Assembly (NCBI RefSeq): GCF_932276165.1
Contig: NC_063983.1
Location: 937,501 to 1,001,500, forward strand
Direction: 5' to 3'
Source of the DNA: Plutella xylostella
Lineage: Eukaryota; Arthropoda; Insecta; Lepidoptera; Plutellidae
Length of the DNA stretch: 64,000 nucleotides
Positions 51,501 through 59,827 of this stretch are shown piece after piece; position 1 is the stretch's first letter; each line of letters begins with the position of its first letter. The position numbers and the translations under genes are program-made. The notes under the pieces were generated by a model that was not told where the DNA came from, did no database searches, and was given only the letters and a program-made list of their open reading frames with translations.

Positions 51501-54500
51501 TCACTTTTATCTCCTTCACCTCATTTTTTTTTATTTTTCATTTCTTTATATTCAAGGTTGCCTATAAAAGATTGCTCTTCAGGTGGGTACTGACGAACGT
51601 TACGAGGTGAACATGTGCAGTACGGGGAAACCAGCGAGCAACGAGCAGAGTACAGTTACAATTATAGTCCGTAAACTTTACCAGTTACCAGTTTATTGTT
51701 CCTACGAGTATTTATAAATATTATATTATCATCTATCCAACTCACGTATAGGCGGCCGGGTGGGCTCCACGTTGATGACTCTCCGCCGCTTCTTGGGCAG
51801 CTTGGCGCGCGCCTGCGTGTGTGAGTAGTACATCGCGAAGTTCGACACTATAACCGGCACTGGGAGGGCTATCGTCAGCACCTGTTGTGGGAACGTTGTT
51901 TACTTCGTTTGCTATAGGGTTAGCTGTTTCAATTATAAGATTATAATGATGATGGTAGTGTTAAATAATGTTTAGGTTTGGAATTTGTCGAAAAATTTAA
52001 TCTGAAATGGTTCATAAATAGTCGATTGGGCCATGAAAGAACGTGTTTTGTGCGTACGTTGGAAGAGAAAATGGTATGGGTAATGTGAGCAGTGCAATTC
52101 TTATCAACGTATTACTTACGCCAGCCAAAGCACACAAGGCGCCGACGAACATCCCAACGTAGGTCTTGGGCGCCATGTCGCCATAACCGACGGTTGTCAT
52201 GGTGACCAGCGCCCACCACAGCCCCAGCGGTATGCTGTTGAAGTCGTTGTGAGGGTTCGTCTGTATCCTCTCCGCGTAGTACACCAGACTCGCGAAGATC
52301 ACAATCCCGAGCACCAGGAAAAACACTAACAGCGTCAACTCTTTAGCTGACGCTCTGAACGTTTGAATCAAAATTTTCAGACCAGACGAATGCCTGGTCA
52401 GCTTGAACAGTCTCATGATCCTAATGATCGAGAAGAACTCGAGAATGTCGGCGTTCTCGACGTGCGACGCGTACTTCTGCAGCGTGAGGTCGATGTAGAA
52501 GCTCATGGTGGCCACGTAGTCGATGATGTTCACCGAGGACTTGATGAACTCGCACTTGTTTGGGGAGGATATGAACCGCACGAGGATCTCGAGCGTGAAC
52601 CACGCGTTGCACACACACTCTATGTAAAAGAAGGCCACGTGGGCGTTTGTTTGCACTTTGTCCAACGCCCAGCTCTGCGTCTGGTTGGCCGTCGTCACTG
52701 TGTAGTTCCGTATCACTGGCACTCTCATGTCCGGATGCGTTTTTAAACAGAACGATATGATGGAGACGCATATGAAAAACACTGATATGACCCCGATTAT
52801 CTGTGAAAGAGAAATGGTTCGGTTAATAAAGATCTATTTTACGGCAACCTTTTTCGGGGATCAGGTAGCCCTCGGATAAGAGGGTAAGGGCTTAAGTTTT
52901 ATGCGATATCTTTCTTCGATATTATTTTTTAACACTCGATCATTATTTGAGTGGATGAATATCAAACTGCCATAAGTCACGTGCACGCAAAATTTGGGAA
53001 ATGGAGGTTTTTGTTTTCTCTATTATTTAATGGTCATAGAACTTGCCCCATGATTTAATCAGTTGACTTGTGACCTTAAGAATGTATTTTAATAAACAAA
53101 TCCATTATAACACTCATAGAAAGGCGTAAAAGTTAATAAACAGTTTGGACTTATAGCAGTTTGATATGCCCATACAAGACTTATGCTGTTTTGATATGAG
53201 TCATAAGGACTTATAGTTGTTTGAAAAATACTAATATCATGGGCCGGACTCAGTAAGACTAATATAGTCTATATTTTATTAAATACAATGAAGTTAATCA
53301 ACCAAAATTTATCGGTAGAAAAGTACCTACCTACCGTATTATATTCTACCCGATACGGCCCTGTGTTTACTACGAAAATGCTTTGTGATTGACACGTGGG
53401 TTAGAAAAAAGGGGTTTTAAACTTACTTCGCCATAGTTTTCTGTCGTTTTTTTGCTACAATCTTCAATCTATTCCTTTTCCGAGCTTTATCAGGGTCCAC
53501 AATCACAATTTCCCCAACATTTTCATTCATATTCGTTATAAAACACTGGGAGCACACACCACAGCCTCGAAATTCTCACCAAGACTGACGCCATGTTGAA
53601 AAAATTACGCTCTGTGATTGGCCGGAATGGACTTGTGAAAATTTGTAATGCGAAACGGTTAGACTTAAAAGGATTTGAAAAAAACTTACTTTTTTAACGG
53701 CTTTTTTCTCATGGATGCCTTGCACTTATTGGAACTTGAAGGGCATAGGCAAACTGACATTTTAACGGAGAACACGACCAAATCAAAAAGTCAATTTTTC
53801 GGGTAGGTGGACATCTGGCAGTTTGATATTCATCCACTCATTTGATATTAATATTGAGTTATTGCCGCACTTATCCGGTGACAAAATGTGACACTCGTAA
53901 AATTTATACAGTATGAATCTGAGATTTCAATTTGCTACTAAAGTAAGTAGGAATTTATAATGATTTATTCGTTTTGGAATATATAATACGTAGTTAAAAA
54001 AGTGTAAAAAGTACAAGTTTATAGGAAATAATTCCATTTTGTTTAAAAAACATATTCATATTTCATTTGGCTTTAACAATTTTCACAAACATGATAACCA
54101 TAAAAGAGAGCCTTTAATAACGTGATCAAAGACGGGATAGATTCTCGTTACAGCCAGCCTGAAGGCATCAAGTTTAAAGGCCGAAAGGTTTGAATAAATG
54201 ATTGACGAGAAACTAAATCCCTGTTATAACCTCGCAGATAAGTCTCAGCCTCATTACTAAATTATAATTATGAAGAGCCATTATCAAAGATCCTTTTAAA
54301 CAGAAAACAGAGGGTGAATAAAATTGTGCTCAGCCTACAAGACTTCCTAAGCATGGAACATCAATAAAGGACTTAAAATTTTGTCCTAAGCAAAGGGTGT
54401 AGGATTAACATAAAATTTAAATAGGGCAGACCTTGTTGAGGCCCGCTACAATTCAACCGTTGTTTTAAGGTCAGCGAAAAATTTTACGCATATTTGCGAG

Positions 54501-55854
54501 TGTAAAAATATTTATTTGACGGTCGTGTTTGCGTTTTTTTCTGTTAATTATTTCGTTTTATCGTCCGCAGCAGCTTTGACGCATTTTTTGTTGGGTTGTT
54601 AATTGCCATTCTGTAATGAAGAAGGATTAAAAGCGTAGGTATATTTAGGGCGAAATGATTATTTTTAATAATATTTTTTTACCATAATATAAGAACAATT
54701 TTATTATTTGAACTTGTTCAACTATAACTTGTTATTTTTTAAATGCTGAAGTAACTTCTAAGGAACGTTTGAGTTCTCCTTGAGACGAAAAAGGAAGTGA
54801 ACTGAACCAATCCTATACTTATGAACACTTCTATAACAATGAACAATCCTATACTAATGAACGCTAAATTGTAACTCGTATGTCCTTCTTCCAAATTACA
54901 ACAGTATTTACCAAATATCGTATTTGTATGATTTAGGTTGGGAGATGACCTTGATATTTATCAGGTAGGTACTTCCCACAGAAATTCGCAGAATAAACTG
55001 AAGTTTTAGGTCCAATCCGTATATTAATAAAGCCCTCTCAATCGGATTACGTTAATAGAAAAGTGTTAATATCCATGATAAATAAGCACCGTATAGTAAT
55101 TAAATTAATGGATAATCCAAACTAATTCAATTATTAATTAATAATTACAATCGTTTTGGTTTATGTAAATAGCCCATTACGGCTTAGGCCATTGAACAAT
55201 GAACATGCACATCTAAATTAGTTTCAGAATACAGGATTGACTTTTATAATTGAAATCTGACATTTAACATTTTGCGTTCTAATCGAATTATCGAGTACAT
55301 AATTATGTGTGAAACAAATACCTACCTAAAAGTTTTAACAATACACGAACAGGATGGAATGTCAGTACAATAACGTCCTGACAAATAACACCCCACTGCT
55401 ACCACTGACTTCTTATTTTAAATTATAGTTAAGTTAGAATATTTGAGACTTTTCATTCATTCAATTTGGTTGTCATTATGTTGAACTTAAAACGGTTTCA
55501 CAGTAAACAAAACACTGTGTGTTTCTGCTTTGTTTTTGTTTGTGCTATCCTGAAGGCAGATTTTTGACAGAAATTAAGGTTATGGCATCTCTTAAATTAG
55601 AATTTCCTTCAGAATCGACATCATTGTTGACCTAAATCCTTAACCAGCTTCCACCATACCTTAGCAGCATTAGAGCTATAGGGCTCGTCGAACAGCGACC
55701 ACATCTGCGGCTTGAGGTGCTGCCACCAGGACACGGTGCCCTTGTAGTAGTCCTCCTCGAAGCCGAACTTGCGGGCCACCTCCTCGTCTGAGGGCTTCTC
55801 CGTGTCCAGGTCCAGACGGTCCAGGACTGCGAGGGTCTCTTGGGTGTCTCGATG
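48144..55854 (-). CDS. Shaw: Voltage-gated potassium channel, Shaw (Kv3) type, 5' end outside the window
   Basis: Five exons on the minus strand (55854-55660, 52800-52120, 51881-51746, 50791-50663, 48544-48144) join with consistent phases (0, 0, 1, 1) and GT/AG borders to about 512 residues plus stop. Order: end of the T1 tetramerisation region, S1 (IIGVISVFFICVSIISFCLK), S2 (FFYIECVCNAWFTLEILV), S3, the S4 sensor (RIMRLFKLTRHSSGLKILI), S5 (LTLLVFFLVLGIVIFASLVY), pore with TMTTVGYGDM, S6 with PVPVIV, then a basic KLPKKRRR and a Gly/Pro-rich tail. Residues match the insect Shaw type very closely. It forms tetrameric K+ channels in the neuronal plasma membrane. The start codon and most of T1 (about 120 residues) lie beyond 64000 or in exons I could not see. 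Confidence 0.95.
50454..50662 (-). other. Possible alternative C-terminus by read-through of the Shaw donor
   Basis: If the donor at 50662-50661 is not used, the frame stays open for 69 further residues (GKIQLTHTDTDTDKGNKDKE... EKLLMLDAKIVKEDG) to a stop. The stretch is acidic and hydrophilic. It may be an alternative isoform or chance; no direct support. Confidence 0.3.
50663..50791 (-). CDS. Shaw: Shaw exon: Gly/Pro-rich cytoplasmic segment
   Basis: 129 bp with acceptor AATGGCAG and donor GTAAGA. With the split codon it reads RAPGAPGAPGTGPVPPGVGQ then QAVNRRMNAIKTNHPKDMMG. This corresponds to the PGAPGG...RRMNNKTKD part of the fly channel. GC-rich relative to the introns. Confidence 0.88.
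51328..51417. mobile_element. 90-bp MITE in a Shaw intron
   Basis: GGCGCTTCGCCCACTGCAAG and CTTGCAGTGAGCGGAGCTCT are imperfect inverted ends, with GAGGCGGCG/CGCCGCCTC inside. TAA flanks at 51325-51327 and 51418-51420. It is GC-rich in an AT-rich intron. Confidence 0.8.
51746..51881 (-). CDS. Shaw: Shaw exon: S6 end and proximal C-terminus
   Basis: 136 bp. The acceptor CAACAG precedes GTGCTGACG and the donor GTGAGT is strong. It encodes VLTIALPVPVIVSNFAMYYS then HTQARAKLPKKRRRVINVEP TRPPI plus one base. PVP is the gate hinge of Kv channels. Confidence 0.95.
52120..52800 (-). CDS. Shaw: Shaw exon: S1 to first half of S6
   Basis: 681 bp, 227 codons in phase 0. Acceptor TTTCACAG before ATAATCGGG, donor GTAAGT after GCTGGC. 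It contains S1-S5, the pore helix and filter TVGYGD (about 52180-52200) and ends GALCALAG. Two sites NYT and NQT in the S1-S2 loop (PVIRNYTVTTANQTQSW) could carry N-glycans. Frames on the opposite strand here are shadows. Confidence 0.97.
52948..53840. mobile_element. 893-bp nonautonomous DNA element in a Shaw intron
   Basis: TGAGTGGATGAATATCAAAC TGCCA and TGGCAGTTTGATATTCATCC ACTCA are perfect 25-bp inverted ends. The target duplication is not clear. GACTTATAGCAGTTTGATAT and variants repeat near the left end (53150-53225). Two short minus-strand frames with ATG and GTAAGT donors lie inside (53423-53530, 53686-53760). Confidence 0.75.
53841..55659. other. Shaw intron, remaining part
   Basis: AT-rich intronic DNA. 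No further exon with good borders and no named repeat recognised. Confidence 0.5.
55660..55854 (-). CDS. Shaw: Shaw exon: end of T1 domain and linker to S1
   Basis: 195 bp, 65 codons in phase 0. Acceptor CTTCCAACAG before CATCGAGAC, donor GTATGG after GCTAAG. It encodes HRDTQETLAVLDRLDLDTEK then PSDEEVARKFGFEEDYYKGT and ends FDEPYSSNAAK. The upstream exon, with start codon and NVGG-type T1 motif, was not found in the window. Confidence 0.95.
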
Positions 55855-55905
55855 CTGTTGGAAGAAGGGGAGTTTGGTATTGTCTGGTTGATGGTGGATC
55901 ATTAA

Positions 55906-56129
55906 GCCCTAGTTTCACTTTGAAGATCATTAACACCCCTGTTGCATTGTTAAATAATGTCATCATTCTTGACCGATGTGTCAAAAGTCAACAACTATAT
56001 CCCATTCCACGGGGAAAGAGAGCTGATAGAACTCTTTTAACCCGGTTTTTTTTTGTATCCGAAGTATTTCCCCGTGGAATGGGATATAATCCCTTGTTAT
56101 GATGTAACAGAGTATGGTGAAACTAGGCA
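55906..56129. mobile_element. Harbinger-type MITE, CCTAGTTTCAC family, copy 2, interrupted
   Basis: GCCCTAGTTTCAC and GTGAAACTAGGCA ends, with TAA at 55903-55905 and 56130-56132. Same interior as 44481-44633 (TTAACACCCCTGTTGCATTG, GTGTCAAAAGTCAACAAC) but split by an 89-bp element at 55998-56086. Confidence 0.82.
55998..56086. mobile_element. 89-bp mariner-type MITE nested in a Harbinger MITE
   Basis: TATCCCATTCCACGGGGAAA and TTTCCCCGTGGAATGGGATA are inverted ends. TA is duplicated (55996-55997, 56087-56088). The sister MITE has the single-TA empty site CAACTAATCCC (44589-44599). Confidence 0.92.
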
Positions 56130-56130
56130 T

Positions 56131-56278
56131 AAGGTAAGCTTCCAATCGGTACCTATCGTACGTATCGCACTAAACCGATTGTTATAAATGTATGGAGAAA
56201 TGGCGTCGGCAATGCAGATGAAGTGGTCGCACTTGTGTGATTTCTAAATACAAAGAATGCGATACGGACGCTTACCTT
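56131..56278. mobile_element. MITE with GGTAAGC ends, second copy of the 6303 family
   Basis: AAGGTAAGC and GCTTACCTT are inverted ends. The interior (ATCGTACGTATCGCAC, GGCGTCGGCAATGCAGATGA AGTGG, AAATACAAAGAATGCGATAC) matches 6303-6473 reversed. It abuts the preceding MITE directly. Confidence 0.75.
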
Positions 56279-57227
56279 TGACAGCGAAAGATGAAAGCAC
56301 CGATTAAAATTGTAGTACTGTCAAAACTTAAATTTAGAACGGGAAATATTATAGCAGTAAATCATAAAATAGATAGGTATAATATTGTAATTGAGGTCAA
56401 TTTTCGTTTTGTCATTGCTAACTTTGAAGTCTTTAGAATCGCTGCCATGTACCAATATCGTAATTTTGGTATAAACCAAAATCCTTCCACTCGAATAAGT
56501 AGAATGAGAGGAAAATAGGTACCTTATGATTAACACCTAATTGGCCATTCTTTAGATTTACTTAACACAAAACAGAACCTAATTGTATCTCTAATAATAG
56601 AGGCAGAACAATAACATAAATTTACAAGGTAATTACTAAAATTTATTATCTTACAAACAGGCTCGTAATGTTATGAAGTTTATTTAATAAACTTGTTTAA
56701 TTTCTAAATAGGTTCCATTACCGTTGTGAGCGAGAAAACCCGAAAAACTAAATTAACGAACATTTCCGCTGTACAGCGGTACATTTAAGCTTCAAAAGCT
56801 GTAGTATATCCCAAAGGATGATCCTTTGTTCAAATATTAATTAAACTACACTTTCCGACGAAATGAAATGACAGAAAGAGTTACTATTATACGCTCTAAT
56901 TACTAACATTACACTGTAAATGGGAGCTTTGTCGAAAAATATAATTAAATTCGTTGCTCGCTCGCAAAACTCGGTTTTTGGGTAGAAAATATCAAAATGG
57001 CGCAATATTTTCGGAGATCCAAACGAAACTAGTAATGACGTCATACTACAATATTTTTTTTAAAAGAACCAATAAGTAAATATAATGGTTACTGAATAGT
57101 ACAAAATTACTTAGGTACTTTGAAAGGACAATTACTTAGAAAGTACAATTAATTAAAAATGCAGCGTTATTAAATTTGTAAAAGTTGTTCCAATCAGCCT
57201 TTGGGTAGAGGTACCTAAATATAATAA
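56279..57227. other. Intergenic, no recognised gene
   Basis: AT-rich. Frames at 56291-56536 and 56841-57044 lack support. Confidence 0.3.
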
Positions 57228-57368
57228 GCCCCTGTTTCACAATGTCTGGTTAGTCGCTACCTGTCGGATAAAATACATGCTGTCACTGTCTAAAAAATAA
57301 TAACAGAGAGTGACAGCATGTATTTTATCCGTCAGGTAGCCACTAACCAGACATTGTGAAACAGACCC
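57228..57368. mobile_element. Harbinger-type MITE, TGTTTCACAATG family, copy 2
   Basis: GCCCCTGTTTCACAATGTCT on the left and AGACATTGTGAAACAGACCC on the right. TAA at 57225-57227 and 57369-57371. Inner arms (GATAAAATACATGCTGTCAC) also pair, giving a 141-bp hairpin. Confidence 0.88.
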
Positions 57369-57371
57369 TAA

Positions 57372-57742
57372 AAATAAAAAAATAACGTATTAAAATATTA
57401 TTCCCTATGTGTCCGTCAAGGAAATGTTGTAAAAAGCCGAATAAAACGACCAATAGTTTTTTGCAAACACGGACAGACCACGTCGTCTCAAAGAGAGTGC
57501 ATCTGAAATTCTAACTAGCGACTGAATGGCCGCTCTCAATTTTCCTAATAGCCGCTGAATGAAGTCTGGCGGTGAATTTAAAACACCCTGTAAGTGCAAA
57601 CTGCTCGCAGTGCCAGGTGGAAATTGAGATTTTATACCGGATACTTGGGAATTCAAACTGATGTAAACGTTGTTTAAACATCCTGTATGTGTTTTAGATT
57701 ATTTACGTTCCAATATTTATTTTTAATACATTTTATTTATAT
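57372..57742. other. Intergenic, no recognised gene
   Basis: The frame at 57405-57656 lacks support. Confidence 0.3.
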
Positions 57743-57958
57743 TTAGCTGTTCCCGCGAGCTTCACTTTGCCTTTAAATGTTTTTCCCATGGGAATTCCGC
57801 GATAAAAGGTAGTATATGTATGTGTTAATCCAGGGTGTCAGCTAACTACATACCAAATTTCATTTTTAATCGGTTCATTCGTTTTGAAATGAAGAAGAAA
57901 CAAACATACACACACACACATACTCACAAACTTTCGCTTTTATAATATCAGAAGGATA
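57743..57958 (+). repeat. Interspersed repeat, CAGACAGACAG family, diverged subfamily, copy 6
   Basis: TTAGCTGTTCCCGCGAGC, GGTGTCAGCTAACTACATAC CAAATTTCA, AACAAACATACACACAC and TTTATAATATCAGAAGG. Same variant tail as copy 4. Confidence 0.75.
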
Positions 57959-59099
57959 TTTTTACAGACTCATAAAGTTTCAAGACCTGAACCAAAACTG
58001 TTTTTTTTTTCAACATTCTGTATATTTTAAAGCTTTACCCAGCAACTGGCCAGCTTGTAATTTAGAATGTTTCACGTAAAAGTGCATTTTTAACTCATAA
58101 ACTGCTGAAGGGAGCAGCAAAAATTGTGAAAAATATTCTAAGCAAACATTGCAAGGTGGTTGAGTAACCTAATATTCCTTCATTCTCGCTTGCCCGCAGT
58201 TTAAAGTGGCGTGTTTTATATTCACCTCCACATGTATTTATTTTGTGTTATAATTTAATATAACGTTGGAGTAATTGCATTTTGAAACCGTATTTTAATT
58301 AAGTAATGCAAAGTTTTCTTTTGGATAATGGTGTAGGTAAATAAGGTTTGTAAATTTATATACCAACATAGTTTTATAAATTTATCACATTGTTATGTTA
58401 AATAGCTCGTTATTAGGTTAAAGAGTTGTAGTCATGAAATGGAGCTAAGTAAATAAAAGCTAGCCGCTAGACCGACAACTTAGGGCCAGTTACAATAAAT
58501 ATATCTAGCGATGACTGGTAAACAAAAATATATACTTGAACAACATAAACAGCTAAAGTATTTCAAAGCCGTTATACCCATACAAATTGAGAGAGGCCAT
58601 GTTATGTTAACTCGTTGTAATTTTGTTTGTCATGTTTTGAATCTCCCTAAAATTGTTCAGGAACAAACCCATGTCAAAAGGGTTGTTCATAAATGTCAAA
58701 TTATTAATTGAATTATTATTACACGATGGAAAACTGACGAGTCTATTACAGCTACATAGGTGGTTTATTTATTTATTTTTTTATTGCACAATATACGGAA
58801 GTAATTATGGTTCTGGAAATCCATCGATAAGTCAACGATTAATGCCAATTAATATCAAAAAGTCATATTATGACATTGGCAATGATTTACAATAGGCTAT
58901 TTCTGAAAAAATTAAACAACGCTCACATAACGCTCATAATTTTTCTGATGATAGGAATAACCTCAGATCAACTACAAATAGATTCGCAATCGCCGTGTGC
59001 ACTATTCTCTTTCTCACTCAAACCATAGATGTTGCCGACAAAAAAATAAAACCTAAATATGGGGAAATTTAACTTATCATAACAAAAACAAAACTTGAG
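57959..59099. other. Intergenic, no recognised gene
   Basis: AT-rich. A TTTATTTATTT...TTATTGCACAATAT stretch at 58760-58797 may be a LINE 3' tail on the minus strand. No supported frame. Confidence 0.3.
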
Positions 59100-59101
59100 T
59101 A

Positions 59102-59286
59102 TATCGTCGGTTGATAGGAAAAAGACACTAAAGGCTAATTTTTCAATAGCCAGACAAAAGTTTTGATGGGAAATAATTTTGATGCTGTTGCGTCTCAATG
59201 TTTCTCAATGTTTGTATTACCCAGATATCATTTATCTGAATATTGAAAAATCAGCCTTAGTGAGTTTTTCCTGTCAACCGACGATA
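59102..59286. mobile_element. 185-bp TA-flanked MITE
   Basis: TATCGTCGGTTGATAGGAAA and TTTCCTGTCAACCGACGATA ends, with AGGCTAATTTTTCAATA/TATTGAAAAATCAGCCT inside. TA at 59100-59101 and 59287-59288. Confidence 0.85.
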
Positions 59287-59288
59287 TA

Positions 59289-59812
59289 AGAAAAAAAACT
59301 TTACTCATACTTATTTGATTTCAATATAATTATTTAATATACACAAACTGAGTGGATTGTATAATTCATTGTCTTCGTCCAATCGAAACAATCCTCTTCA
59401 AAATGTGCCGAACACAATTTTTGTATGTTTCCTTGGTTCCCAATTTGTGCGACCGGTAATGTCTATCCATTTTCATGATATTTTTTTTTCTGTCGGAAAC
59501 CTATGAAAGAGATAAATGGATGAGCATGAGCATTATAATCGTGGGCCAAATATGTGATGGGGTTTTTTTTAAAGGAAACACGTATTTCGTATCAATACAA
59601 TAAACTTTATATTATACAGAAGAAATCACACATGGAAGAAAAAAAAAGAAACGAACGTTTCCTCACAATGAGAGGCACCTCATTTGAAAGAGGAGAATGA
59701 CTTCTACAAAATACAATCTTCACAAAAACCGAATTCGTGCGCCCCATTTGTAAACCCAACCCGAGTCCGTTACAATTTCTAGTATTTTCTTTGCATACTA
59801 TAATATTTGTGG
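59289..59812. other. Intergenic, no recognised gene
   Basis: AT-rich; nothing recognised before the RTE-like target duplication. Confidence 0.3.
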
Positions 59813-59827
59813 GTAAAATAAATTTTC

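Noticed and set aside
52363..52771. Long frames on both strands over the main Shaw exon (127 and 116 codons)
   Set aside because: Shadow frames produced by the GC-rich third positions of the channel exon; no domain.
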